The notes under the pieces: generated by a model | Databases searched by the model: none | Told to the model about the DNA's origin: nothing | What the model saw: only the letters and a program-made list of their open reading frames with translations | In this document: positions 8,168-16,878 of the stretch, piece by piece | Layout of the letters: every line of letters begins with the position of its first letter | How positions within the stretch are numbered: the stretch's first letter is position 1 | Assembly: GCF_900188235.1 (NCBI RefSeq) | Contig: NZ_FZNT01000010.1 | Location: forward strand, 102,094-166,093 | Reading direction: 5' to 3' | DNA: 64,000 nucleotides | Source: Lutibacter agarilyticus | GTDB lineage: Bacteria > Bacteroidota > Bacteroidia > Flavobacteriales > Flavobacteriaceae | Translations under genes and position numbers: made by a program

Positions 8168-8526
8168 AATCTCGACCAATAATTCCCAATGCACAAATAT
8201 TAGATAAAACAAAAGAGCTAGAAATATTTCAAAATGAAACACTGCGCCCAATCATAAAATCGTTGAACAATTTGTTATTCGCTTATTTTCAGAATTATAC
8301 TGAATTAAAGAAAATCGCAATTAAGAACTATACAGAGGAACAGAAAAGTAAATTTATTACTGTTGCTTTTTTAAAAGATCAACAACTAAAAAATGAGCTA
8401 AAAGGATTTATAATAGGTCATTTTTCTGTTGAAGAGTATGTTTTCTACAAAAAATCGACTAAAGATATCAATAAAAGAATTTTAGGTATAGTAAAACAGC
8501 GCATTTTAAGTTTTTATGACATTTAG
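8164..8526 (+). CDS. conserved hypothetical protein, all-helical
   Basis: A 120-residue soluble protein, translationally coupled to CIA30 through an ATGA overlap and followed 6 nt later by the VWA gene. Helical, charged and without a signal peptide. The central FLKDQQLKNELKGFIIGHF block looks like the conserved core. Homologues in flavobacteria are, from memory, sometimes labelled glyoxalase, but I see no metal ligands of the vicinal oxygen chelate fold, so I do not adopt that name. The function is unknown; position suggests it works with the VWA/AAA+ pair. Confidence 0.7.
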   Translation: MKSRPIIPNAQILDKTKELEIFQNETLRPIIKSLNNLLFAYFQNYTELKKIAIKNYTEEQKSKFITVAFLKDQQLKNELKGFIIGHFSVEEYVFYKKSTKDINKRILGIVKQRILSFYDI

Positions 8527-8532
8527 AAAGTT

Positions 8533-9654
8533 ATGAGTAAAAAAATAAATAGAACAGGTTTTAAGTTTACACCATACGAGGCGAAAGAAAAAAGTCCTTT
8601 TGAGATGTTGTTCGAAATTTTCAAAGAATTAATTACGCATACTTCTGGAGATTTTGATGAAGCTATTGAGTGGTTAAAAATGTTAGACAAAGAATACAAG
8701 CTTACGACTGATGCATATACTATTGATGATTTTATTGAAGACTTAAAAAATAAAGGCTATTTAAAAGAAACCATTACACCAGATGGCAATTCTAAAAGTA
8801 GTATTACTGCAAAAACAGAAAGAGCCATTCGTAAAAATGCATTAAATCAAATTTTCGGAAAGCTTAAAAAAAGTGGAGTAGGTAATCATAAAACAAAAAT
8901 TACAGGCTTAGGAGATGAGCATACAGGCGATTATCGAAACTTTGAGTTTGGAGATTCGTTAGATCGTTTATCAGTTACTGAAAGTTTAAAAAACGCCCAA
9001 ATTAATCACGGTCTTGGAAGTTTTAAGTTAACCGAACAGGATTTAGTGGTGGAAGATACACATCATAAATCTCAAATGAGTACTGTATTAATGATTGATA
9101 TAAGCCATAGTATGATTTTGTACGGTGAAGATAGAATTACTCCTGCCAAAAAAGTGGCAATGGCATTAGCAGAATTAATTACCACCAGATACCCTAAAGA
9201 TACCTTGGATATTTTAGTGTTTGGAAATGATGCTTGGCCCATAAAAGTAAAAGATTTACCTTACCTACAAGTTGGGCCTTACCATACAAATACAGTTGCT
9301 GGTTTAAATTTGGCAATGGATATTTTAAGACGAAAAAGAAATACAAATAAACATATTTTTATGATTACTGATGGTAAACCGAGTTGTTTACAAATGCCCG
9401 ATGGAACATATTATAAAAACAGCAATGGTTTAGATAAATTTATTGTTGAAAAGTGTTACAACATGGCAGCTCATGCTAGAAAATTACATATTCCAATCAC
9501 AACTTTTATGATTGCTCAAGATCCATATTTACAATCTTTTGTAGAGAAATTCACTGAGTCAAATAGGGGGAAAGCTTTTTATACAGGATTGGAAGGTTTA
9601 GGTGAAATGATTTTTCACGATTATGAAAATAATAGAAAAAAAAGAATTAGATAA
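8533..9654 (+). CDS. von Willebrand factor A (CoxE-like) domain protein
   Basis: A 373-residue cytoplasmic protein with a helical N-terminal half and a C-terminal VWA domain. The MIDAS metal site is complete: DISHS (DxSxS) near residue 188, a Thr in AGLNLAMDI region, and TDGKPS. The ending is rich in Lys and Arg. VWA proteins paired with MoxR-like ATPases act as chaperone or insertase pairs, as in Mg-chelatase ChlI/ChlD, CbbQ/CbbO and NorQ/NorD, where the VWA subunit selects the client. The matching ATPase is the next gene. The client here is unknown. Confidence 0.88.
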   Translation: MSKKINRTGFKFTPYEAKEKSPFEMLFEIFKELITHTSGDFDEAIEWLKMLDKEYKLTTDAYTIDDFIEDLKNKGYLKETITPDGNSKSSITAKTERAIRKNALNQIFGKLKKSGVGNHKTKITGLGDEHTGDYRNFEFGDSLDRLSVTESLKNAQINHGLGSFKLTEQDLVVEDTHHKSQMSTVLMIDISHSMILYGEDRITPAKKVAMALAELITTRYPKDTLDILVFGNDAWPIKVKDLPYLQVGPYHTNTVAGLNLAMDILRRKRNTNKHIFMITDGKPSCLQMPDGTYYKNSNGLDKFIVEKCYNMAAHARKLHIPITTFMIAQDPYLQSFVEKFTESNRGKAFYTGLEGLGEMIFHDYENNRKKRIR

Positions 9655-9655
9655 T

Positions 9656-11122
9656 ATGTACACTACTATAAAAACTATAAAAGAATTAAAAGCAACGGGT
9701 TATACTTCAAAAAGCATAAAAGATGAATTACGGGCTAATTTAATTGAGAATTTAAAAAACAACAAAATCTCTTTTAAAGGTATTCACGGGTACGAAAACA
9801 CTGTAATTCCACAATTAGAAAGGGCAATACTTTCAAAACATAATATCAACCTATTAGGATTGCGTGGACAGGCTAAAACAAGATTAGCACGTTTAATGGT
9901 GCAGCTGTTAGATGAATATATACCGGTAATTGAAGGTTCTGAAATAAATGACGATCCTTTAAATCCAATCAGTGTTTTCGGAAAAGAGCAAGTTTCTAAA
10001 TTTGGGGATGAAACAAAAATCTCTTGGTTGCATAGAATTAACCGTTTTTACGAAAAATTAGCAACACCCGATGTTACTATTTCAGATTTAATAGGAGATA
10101 TTGACCCTATTAAAGCAGCTAATTTAAAATTAAATTATGCTGATGAAAGAGTGATACATTTTGGGATGATTCCAAGAGCCAATAGATGTATTTTCGTAAT
10201 TAATGAATTACCTGATTTACAAGCCAGAATTCAAGTGGCATTATTTAATATTTTAGAAGAAGGTGATATTCAAATTAGAGGTTTTCAATTAAGAATGCCC
10301 TTAGATTTACAATTTATTTTTACAGCTAATCCAGAGGATTATACAAATAGAGGAAGTATAGTTACACCTTTAAAGGATAGAATAGGTTCTCAAATATTAA
10401 CGCATTATCCTGAAAACATTCAAATTTCAAAAACCATTACAACTCAAGAAGCCAAATTACAAACCAATAGAGCTTGTGAAATTTACATACCAGAAATTGT
10501 GAAAGATTTAGTTGAGCAAATTGGTTTTGAAGCACGTGATAGCGAATATGTAGATAATAAAAGTGGTATTAGTGCACGTATGAGTATTACAGCGTATGAA
10601 AACTTATTAAGTACCGCAGAGTATAGGTGTTTAAATTCAGAAGAAAAAAATACCACTGTTCGTTTTAGTGATGTGTTAGGTATTGTACCTGCTATTACAG
10701 GTAAAATTGAGTTGGTTTATGAAGGTGAACAAGAGGGCGCAGCTTTTGTAGCTGAATCTTTAATAGGTAATGCAGCTAAAACACTGTTTGCAAATTATTT
10801 TCCTGAGATTAAAAAATTAAAGCACGAAAATGAAGAAGATCCGTACGGGGAAGTATTAGACTGGTTTTTTGAGAATGGTTCTTTTGAATTAATGGATGAC
10901 GCTTCTGAAAAAGATTATAGTACAATTTTAAATAGTATTACACCTTTAGATGCTTTAATTAATAAATATTTGCCCGATAATGAATCTAAGGACAGCCTGT
11001 TTATAAAAGAATTTGTTTTGTGGTCTTTGGTTGAAAATAAAAAATTAAATAAACAACGCATTTCAAAAGGATTTTCTTTTAGAGATACATTTGGAGCTTA
11101 TTTATCAAATTTAGATATGTAA
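9656..11122 (+). CDS. MoxR/Mg-chelatase ChlI-like AAA+ ATPase
   Basis: A 488-residue AAA+ protein. I choose ATG 9656 (MYTTIKTIKEL), one base after the VWA stop; the upstream ATG at 9623 lies inside the VWA gene and adds no domain. Walker A is GLRGQAKT near residue 61. The Walker B position reads FVINELPD, with Asn in place of the usual Asp before Glu. Sensor 1 is FTANPEDYTNRG, and PLKDRIGSQI follows. The ChlI-like insert DIQIRG is present. Homologues I know share the NELPDL variant, so it is probably a family trait. It should remodel a client with the adjacent VWA protein. Confidence 0.88.
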   Translation: MYTTIKTIKELKATGYTSKSIKDELRANLIENLKNNKISFKGIHGYENTVIPQLERAILSKHNINLLGLRGQAKTRLARLMVQLLDEYIPVIEGSEINDDPLNPISVFGKEQVSKFGDETKISWLHRINRFYEKLATPDVTISDLIGDIDPIKAANLKLNYADERVIHFGMIPRANRCIFVINELPDLQARIQVALFNILEEGDIQIRGFQLRMPLDLQFIFTANPEDYTNRGSIVTPLKDRIGSQILTHYPENIQISKTITTQEAKLQTNRACEIYIPEIVKDLVEQIGFEARDSEYVDNKSGISARMSITAYENLLSTAEYRCLNSEEKNTTVRFSDVLGIVPAITGKIELVYEGEQEGAAFVAESLIGNAAKTLFANYFPEIKKLKHENEEDPYGEVLDWFFENGSFELMDDASEKDYSTILNSITPLDALINKYLPDNESKDSLFIKEFVLWSLVENKKLNKQRISKGFSFRDTFGAYLSNLDM

Positions 11123-11302
11123 ATATATTATTTATAAATTCATTCTAAGTGCTTATCGAGCTAAATGTTTTAGATATTTTCATCATTATTTTTTAATTTT
11201 TTATTGAATTCAAAAATAGTTTTTTAACAAAACAGAACCTTTTTTTGTGTTAAATTAGAAGGTTGAAGTTTTGTTATTATTGTTACATGGAATTAGTTAA
11301 TT

Positions 11303-11330
11303 GGTTAACCAGATAGGTTAACCATCTGGT
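11303..11330. promoter_or_regulatory. tandem GGTTAACC operator-like pair upstream of the PFOR gene
   Basis: Two GGTTAACC palindromes, at 11303-11310 and 11316-11323, have a start-to-start distance of 13 bp and are flanked by TT and CTGGTT. The same pair with the same spacing occurs at the alginate promoters (23072, 24045, 27071). Here it lies about 205 bp before the PFOR start. A weak -7 candidate, TATTTTTG, lies downstream at 11382-11389. Confidence 0.55.
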
Positions 11331-11460
11331 TTTCAATTTTTAATTTCATTTATTTTTAATCTTTCTAAATAAAAATCGGTCTATTTTTGCTGACATATAT
11401 CATCCTAATTCTTACATAAAACGTATAATTTTACAATATTAAATCGAATAGTCGAATTAT

Positions 11461-11507
11461 ATAGTTTACAAGGTTTCTCTCTTTTTAGTAAAGATTTTGT
11501 AAACTAT
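11461..11507. promoter_or_regulatory. 11-bp inverted repeat in the PFOR leader
   Basis: ATAGTTTACAA at 11461-11471 and its exact reverse complement at 11497-11507 enclose 25 bp and end 21 bp before the PFOR ATG. It may be an operator pair or an mRNA stem near the ribosome binding site. Apart from this and the GGTTAACC pair, the 406-bp gap 11123-11528 shows no gene. Confidence 0.5.
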
Positions 11508-11528
11508 TAAGTATAAATAGAACGTAAA

Positions 11529-14500
11529 ATGAAATCAGAAAAAACGAAATTAATTTGTGATGCTAATGAGGCAGTAGCCATAGTTGCACACAAAACAAAT
11601 GAAGTCTGCGCTATTTACCCAATTACACCTGCTTCACCTATGGGTGAGCATGTTGATGTTTATAGTGCTAAAGGGCAAAAAAACATTTGGAACGATGTTC
11701 CAAGAATTATTGAAATGCAAAGTGAAGCCGGTGCAGCAGGTACTGTTCATGGGTCTTTACAAGGAGGAGCATTAACAACTACATTTACAGCATCACAAGG
11801 TTTATTATTAATGATACCTAATATGTATAAAATGGCTGGTGAATTACTACCAACTGTAATACATGTTGCAGCAAGAACTTTAGCAACGCATGCGTTATCA
11901 ATTTTTGGTGACCATTCAGATGTAATGTCTGCTCGTCAAACAGGTTTTTCAATGTTATTTGGAGGAACAGTTCAAGAAGCACACGATTTTGCATTAATCT
12001 CTCAGGTAGCTGCTTTAAAAAGTAGAGTTCCTGTCATGAATATTTTTGACGGTTTTAGAACTTCTCACGAAATTTCTAAAATTGATGCTATTTCTGACGA
12101 AACTATAAAAGCAATGATGCCTGAAGAGGAAATAATGAAACATAAAAAGAATTCATTAGATCCTGATAATCCAGTATTAAGAGGTACTGCTCAAAATCCA
12201 GATGTATTTTTCCAAGCGCGTGAAGCTTCAAATAAATATTATGAAGCAGTTCCTGAAATAGTACAAGATACTATGGATGAATTTTATGAGCACACAGGAA
12301 GAAAATATAGCTTATTTTACTATGTAGGTCATCCTGAAGCTGAAAAAGTGATAGTTATCATGGGATCTGGTCAAGGGCCGGTAATGGAAACTATTGATAC
12401 TTTAGTTGAAAAAGGAGAAAAAGTAGGAGCTTTATTTGTACGTTTATATCGTCCATTCTCAGTTCATAACTTTATTGAGCAAATGCCAAAAACAGTTAAA
12501 AAAGTAGCTGTTTTAGATAGAACAAAAGAGCCAGGAAGTACAGGTGATCCGTTATACTTAGATGTTGTTACATCGTACGTTGAAATGGGTGAAAGTATGC
12601 CAACTATTGTTGGTGGTCGTTATGGTCTTTCTTCAAAAGAATTTACTCCAACAATGGTAAAAGGTATTTTTGATGAACTAGAAAATAATTCTCCAAAAAA
12701 TCACTTTACTATTGGTATTAATGATGATGTAACTTTTACGAGTTTACCTTATGCTCCAGATTTCCAAACTAAAAAATCTACATTTAACTGTATGTTCTAC
12801 GGTTTAGGTTCTGATGGTACTGTTGGTGCAAATAAAAATTCAATTAAAATTATTGGTGAAACTACAGATAATTTTGTGCAAGGATATTTTGTGTATGATT
12901 CTAAAAAAGCGGGAGCTCAAACAGTTTCTCACTTACGTTTTGGACCAGACCCAATTTATTCTTCATACTTAATTAATACAGCAAACTTTATTGCTTGTCA
13001 TCAATTTAGCTTTATTAATAAATACGATGTATTAGGGCATATTAAAGAAGGAGGAACATTCTTATTGAACTCTCCTTACGATAAATATAAAGTTTGGACT
13101 GAATTACCAGGTGTAATGCAACAAAAAATAATTGATAACAATATCGATTTTTATGTGATTGATGCAACCAAAGTAGCTCAAGAAGCTAAATTAGGTAAAC
13201 GTACAAACACTGTATTACAAACATGTTTCTTTGCTATTTCTGGAGTACTTCCAAAAGACGAAGCTATTAAGAAAATTAAAGAAGCAATTGTAAAATCTTA
13301 CTCTAAAAAAGGAGATGCAGTAGTTCAAATGAACTTTAATGCGGTAGATAAATCATTAGAAAACTTACAAAAAGTTGAGTATCCTCGTCATACAACAAAT
13401 AAAGAAGGTTTATTACCTATGATGACAGAGAATGCTGATGATTTTGTAAAAGAAATTTTAGGAACAATTTTATCAGGTAATGGAGATTCTCTACCTGTAA
13501 GTGCTTTTGCAGCTGATGGAACATTCCCTACAGGAACAACTCAATATGAAAAACGTGGTATTGCAGATGCTGTTCCAACTTGGGATGATGCTGAAGGATG
13601 TACACAATGTAACAAGTGTGTTAACATTTGTCCTCACGCAGCAATTAGAGCTAAAGTAGTTTCTAACGACTTATTAGAAAATGCACCAGAAGGATTAAAA
13701 TATGTACCAGCTAAAGGTAGACCGTTTGATAAAGATACTGAAAGCTATATTTTACAAGTTTCTCCAGAAGATTGTACTGGATGTGATCTTTGTGTACAAG
13801 TTTGTCCAGCAGAAAGTAAAGAAGTTGAAGGTGTTTTTGCAATTAACTTACATAAAAAATTAGAAGTTGAAGCAGTTGAGATTCCAAACTGGGATTACTT
13901 TATTGACTTACCTGATTACGATAGAAAATTACTTAAAACAAGTACGGTTAAAGGTTCTCAATTCTTAGAGCCATTATTCGAATTCTCAGGAGCTTGTTCA
14001 GGTTGTGGTGAAACACCATACATTAAATTAATTACACAATTATACGGAGATAGCATTATGATTGCTAACGCAACAGGATGTTCTTCAATTTATGGTGGTA
14101 ATTTACCTACAACACCTTATACAACAAATAAAGAAGGTCGTGGTCCAGCTTGGGCTAACTCTTTATTTGAGGATAATGCAGAGTTTGGTTTAGGTATGCA
14201 ATTAGCGTTAACTAAAAAACAAGAAATTGCTGCAGTATTATTAAAAGGTTTAGAAGATAAAGTAGGAAGTACTTTAGTAAATGATATTATTTCAAATACA
14301 GAAGAGACTGAAACTTTAAAAGAATTGAAGTTAGATCATATTGCTGAATTAAATGAAAAATTAGAATCAATAGACACTCTTGAATCTAAAAAATTAAGAA
14401 ATTTATCTGAATATTTACGTAAAAAAGCTGTTTGGATCTTTGGTGGAGATGGTTGGGCTTACGACATCGGTTATGGTGGTGTAGATCACGTATTAGCATC

Positions 14501-15059
14501 AGGTGAGAATATTAATATTTTAGTAATGGATACTGAAATTTATTCTAACACAGGAGGTCAGGCTTCTAAAGCAACACCACTTGGAGCAAGTGCTAAATTC
14601 GCAATGAATGGTAAAGCAAGTAACAAGAAAAGTTTAGCTTTACAAGCAGTATCTTATGGTAATGTTTATGTAGCTCAAATTGCAATTGGAGCAAAAGATA
14701 TGCAAACATTAAAAGCAATTGAAGAAGCTGCTGCATATCCAGGGCCATCAATTATTATAGCATACTCACATTGTGGAGATCACGGTTATGATTTGAAGTT
14801 TGGAGCTCAACACCAAGAAAAAGCAATTGAAACTGGTTACTGGCCATTATTTAGATTCAATCCATTAGCACCTAAAGGAAAGAAATTTAAATTAGATTCT
14901 AAAGCACCTTCAGCACCATTAGAAGAGTTTATGTATTCTGAAACTCGTTTTACTAGAGTTGTAAAAGAAGATGCAGAACGAGCAAAAATGTTGTTAGAAC
15001 AAGCACAAGAACAAGTTGATGTTCAATGGGAGCGTTTAGAGCTTTATAAAAATTTATAA
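11529..15059 (+). CDS. nifJ: pyruvate:ferredoxin (flavodoxin) oxidoreductase
   Basis: A 1176-residue single-chain PFOR, the full length for this family. In order: an N-terminal pyruvate-binding domain (YPITPASPMGEH), domain II, the gamma-like domain, two 4Fe-4S motifs near residues 690 (CTQCNKCVNICP) and 748 (CTGCDLCVQVCP), and the thiamine diphosphate domain with the proximal cluster Cys residues (CSGCGE near 823) and GDGWAYDIGYGG. It oxidises pyruvate to acetyl-CoA and CO2 and reduces ferredoxin or flavodoxin. Codon use is more regular than in neighbours, as in highly expressed genes. A strong terminator follows. The tandem GGTTAACC sites upstream may tie it to alginate-derived pyruvate. 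Confidence 0.97.
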   Translation: MKSEKTKLICDANEAVAIVAHKTNEVCAIYPITPASPMGEHVDVYSAKGQKNIWNDVPRIIEMQSEAGAAGTVHGSLQGGALTTTFTASQGLLLMIPNMYKMAGELLPTVIHVAARTLATHALSIFGDHSDVMSARQTGFSMLFGGTVQEAHDFALISQVAALKSRVPVMNIFDGFRTSHEISKIDAISDETIKAMMPEEEIMKHKKNSLDPDNPVLRGTAQNPDVFFQAREASNKYYEAVPEIVQDTMDEFYEHTGRKYSLFYYVGHPEAEKVIVIMGSGQGPVMETIDTLVEKGEKVGALFVRLYRPFSVHNFIEQMPKTVKKVAVLDRTKEPGSTGDPLYLDVVTSYVEMGESMPTIVGGRYGLSSKEFTPTMVKGIFDELENNSPKNHFTIGINDDVTFTSLPYAPDFQTKKSTFNCMFYGLGSDGTVGANKNSIKIIGETTDNFVQGYFVYDSKKAGAQTVSHLRFGPDPIYSSYLINTANFIACHQFSFINKYDVLGHIKEGGTFLLNSPYDKYKVWTELPGVMQQKIIDNNIDFYVIDATKVAQEAKLGKRTNTVLQTCFFAISGVLPKDEAIKKIKEAIVKSYSKKGDAVVQMNFNAVDKSLENLQKVEYPRHTTNKEGLLPMMTENADDFVKEILGTILSGNGDSLPVSAFAADGTFPTGTTQYEKRGIADAVPTWDDAEGCTQCNKCVNICPHAAIRAKVVSNDLLENAPEGLKYVPAKGRPFDKDTESYILQVSPEDCTGCDLCVQVCPAESKEVEGVFAINLHKKLEVEAVEIPNWDYFIDLPDYDRKLLKTSTVKGSQFLEPLFEFSGACSGCGETPYIKLITQLYGDSIMIANATGCSSIYGGNLPTTPYTTNKEGRGPAWANSLFEDNAEFGLGMQLALTKKQEIAAVLLKGLEDKVGSTLVNDIISNTEETETLKELKLDHIAELNEKLESIDTLESKKLRNLSEYLRKKAVWIFGGDGWAYDIGYGGVDHVLASGENINILVMDTEIYSNTGGQASKATPLGASAKFAMNGKASNKKSLALQAVSYGNVYVAQIAIGAKDMQTLKAIEEAAAYPGPSIIIAYSHCGDHGYDLKFGAQHQEKAIETGYWPLFRFNPLAPKGKKFKLDSKAPSAPLEEFMYSETRFTRVVKEDAERAKMLLEQAQEQVDVQWERLELYKNL

Positions 15060-15074
15060 TTAATCACAATTTTG

Positions 15075-15110
15075 AAGTGCCAAGTATTTTATGTATACTT
15101 GGCACTTTTA
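15075..15110 (+). terminator. terminator after PFOR
   Basis: A perfect 13-bp stem (15075-15087 with 15095-15107), with a 7-nt loop and a T-rich tail. An in-frame ATG at 15091 falls in its loop, which rules that codon out as the start of the next gene. Confidence 0.85.
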
Positions 15111-15126
15111 TTTAAAATATATAACT

Positions 15127-15510
15127 ATGATAGATGGAGATTCAAGGTCAAAAGCATTTTTAAGTGAGGCAGATAAAAATTTAGAATTGGCTAAAGAAGA
15201 ATTAATGAAGCCTTCAGAAGATTTATTAGGTTTTTCTGTTTGTAAAAATTCACAATTTGCAATTGAAAATTATTTAAAAGGTTTTTTGCTGAAAAATAAT
15301 GTTGAAATTAGTATGGAAGATACGATGGCTTCTTTATATGAAAAATGTGTAAATATTGATCCTGATTTTAAAACCATTGAAATGAGTGCAATAGCTTGTA
15401 AAGGGCATACTATTGATTCTCGTTACTGTACAGATATTAACACAGTAAGCGCTTGTTTTGATACAGCAGACACAATTGATACTTATTTTAGAAAAAAAAG
15501 TATTTTATAA
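15127..15510 (+). CDS. HEPN-domain-like small protein
   Basis: A 127-residue helical protein starting at MIDGDSRSKAF. The earlier in-frame ATG at 15091 lies in the PFOR terminator and is rejected. The pattern of an N-terminal helix (SKAFLSEADKNLELAKEEL), then AIENYLKGFLLKNN, and then a long C-terminal helix resembles HEPN proteins. HEPN domains occur in toxin-antitoxin and RNase proteins, but no minimal nucleotidyltransferase partner lies beside it and no RxxxxH RNase motif is visible. Several Cys residues (in ACKGH and RYCTD) are unusual. Alternative: a conserved hypothetical linked to PFOR. Confidence 0.55.
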   Translation: MIDGDSRSKAFLSEADKNLELAKEELMKPSEDLLGFSVCKNSQFAIENYLKGFLLKNNVEISMEDTMASLYEKCVNIDPDFKTIEMSAIACKGHTIDSRYCTDINTVSACFDTADTIDTYFRKKSIL

Positions 15511-15552
15511 AATACCGTGGTTTATTTCGTTTGAAAAGGTGAAAACTTACTG

Positions 15553-15560
15553 TACATTTG
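15553..15560 (+). promoter_or_regulatory. -7 promoter element (TACATTTG)
   Basis: TACATTTG fits TAnnTTTG exactly and lies 17 bp before the start of the GlmU-like gene. Confidence 0.55.
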
Positions 15561-15577
15561 CTTAAAATATTTACGAA

Positions 15578-16753
15578 ATGAATTATATTTTATTTGATGG
15601 AACAGTTAGAGATTCTTTATTGCCTTTAACATATACCAGACCTGTAGCAGACTTAAGAATAGGGATTTTAACCATTAGAGAAAAATGGGAAACTTTTTTA
15701 GGCTACACTACAACTACACTTACTGAGGAATATTTAGAAGAAAAATATCCAATGGTTGAAATGGAGCAAAATGTAATGATAAATGCTTCATTTTTACCTA
15801 CAACACAATTAGTAGAAATTATTCAAAATTTAAAAGAAAATCAGGCTGTTTTTCAAAATGAAGAAGTAATTGCTTTTTACACTACTGAAGAACAAGAAGA
15901 TGTTGATTTTGAAACCTACGAACAAATTGAATTTAAAGCTGAATTACTTCAAATTAAAAATACGTGGGATTTATTTTCATTGAATGACAAAGCCCTAAAA
16001 GCAGATTTTCAATTAATCACTGATGGAAGAAAATCGGAACCCATTCCTGAAGGTGTTCAATACCTAAATAAAGAAAATATTTTTATTGAGGAAGGTGCAC
16101 AAGTCTTATTTTCGGTACTAAATGCAACAGAAGGTCCAATTTATATAGGTAAAGATACTTTAGTAATGGAAGGAAGCCTTATTAGAGGTCCTTTTGCTAT
16201 GTGTGAACACGCTGTGGTTAAAATGGGTTCTAAGGTCTACGGAGCAACTACATTGGGTCCTAAATGTAAAATAGGAGGAGAGGTAAATAATTCTATTTTA
16301 TTTGCATCTTCAAGTAAAGGTCACGAAGGTTACTTAGGTAATTCAGTACTAGGTGAATGGTGTAATTTAGGTGCTGACACTAATAATTCTAACTTAAAAA
16401 ATAATTACGAGCAGGTTCGCCTATGGAATTATGAAACAGAAAATTTTGCGAAGACAGGATTGCAGTTTTGTGGATTAATTATGGGAGACCATTCTAAAAG
16501 CGCCATAAATACCATGTTTAATACAGGAACTGTTGTAGGAGTAAGTTCAAATATTTACGGCAGTAATTTCCCAAGAAACTTTGTACCTTCATTCAGTTGG
16601 GGTGGAGCAGCTGGTATTACAACTTACCAAATTAACAAGGCTAAACAAACTGCAAATTTGGTAATGAAACGTAAAAATGAAGAATTTGATGAGGTTGAAC
16701 AACGTATTTTAGAACACGTTTTTGAAATCACAAGTAAGTATAGAAAATCTTAA
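15578..16753 (+). CDS. GlmU-family sugar nucleotidyltransferase/acyltransferase-like protein
   Basis: A 391-residue protein of the Bacteroidota GlmU-like group. The first half resembles a nucleotidyltransferase fold, but it begins MNYILFDGTVRDSLLPLTYT in place of a standard GxGTRM signature loop. The second half holds left-handed beta-helix hexapeptide repeats (IYIGKDTLVMEGSLI, VVKMGSKVYGATTLG, GEWCNLGADTNNSNL). The reaction is probably activation or acylation of a sugar phosphate for the envelope, but without the canonical loop the first activity is uncertain. It is a single-gene transcript with its own -7 element and a bidirectional terminator behind it. Confidence 0.8.
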   Translation: MNYILFDGTVRDSLLPLTYTRPVADLRIGILTIREKWETFLGYTTTTLTEEYLEEKYPMVEMEQNVMINASFLPTTQLVEIIQNLKENQAVFQNEEVIAFYTTEEQEDVDFETYEQIEFKAELLQIKNTWDLFSLNDKALKADFQLITDGRKSEPIPEGVQYLNKENIFIEEGAQVLFSVLNATEGPIYIGKDTLVMEGSLIRGPFAMCEHAVVKMGSKVYGATTLGPKCKIGGEVNNSILFASSSKGHEGYLGNSVLGEWCNLGADTNNSNLKNNYEQVRLWNYETENFAKTGLQFCGLIMGDHSKSAINTMFNTGTVVGVSSNIYGSNFPRNFVPSFSWGGAAGITTYQINKAKQTANLVMKRKNEEFDEVEQRILEHVFEITSKYRKS

Positions 16754-16770
16754 AAAAAACATATAAATAA

Positions 16771-16804
16771 AAAAAAAGCCAAACAAATGTTTGGCTTTTT
16801 TTTT
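16771..16804. terminator. bidirectional terminator between the GlmU-like gene and tRNA-Gly
   Basis: The stem AAGCCAAACA/TGTTTGGCTT carries an A-run on the left and a T-run on the right, so it can end transcripts from both sides. Confidence 0.85.
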
Positions 16805-16805
16805 G

Positions 16806-16878
16806 AGCGAGAGACCGGGCTCGAACCGGCGACAGTCAGCTTGGAAGGCTGAAGCTCTACCAACTGAGCTACTCTCGC
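16806..16878 (-). tRNA. tRNA-Gly(TCC)
   Basis: The minus strand folds as a 73-nt cloverleaf. The acceptor GCGAGAG pairs with CTCTCGC, the D-arm has AGCTCAGTTGGTAGAGC, and the anticodon stem TCAGC/GCTGA holds the loop CTTCCAA, giving anticodon TCC. The T-arm is CCGGTTCGAGCCCGG. CCA is not encoded. Confidence 0.95.

Noticed and set aside
8164..8526. Glyoxalase annotation
   Set aside because: No vicinal oxygen chelate metal ligands or fold pattern are visible; left as hypothetical.
15091..15126. Longer start for the HEPN-like gene
   Set aside because: The ATG at 15091 lies in the loop of the PFOR terminator and adds 12 residues without family character.
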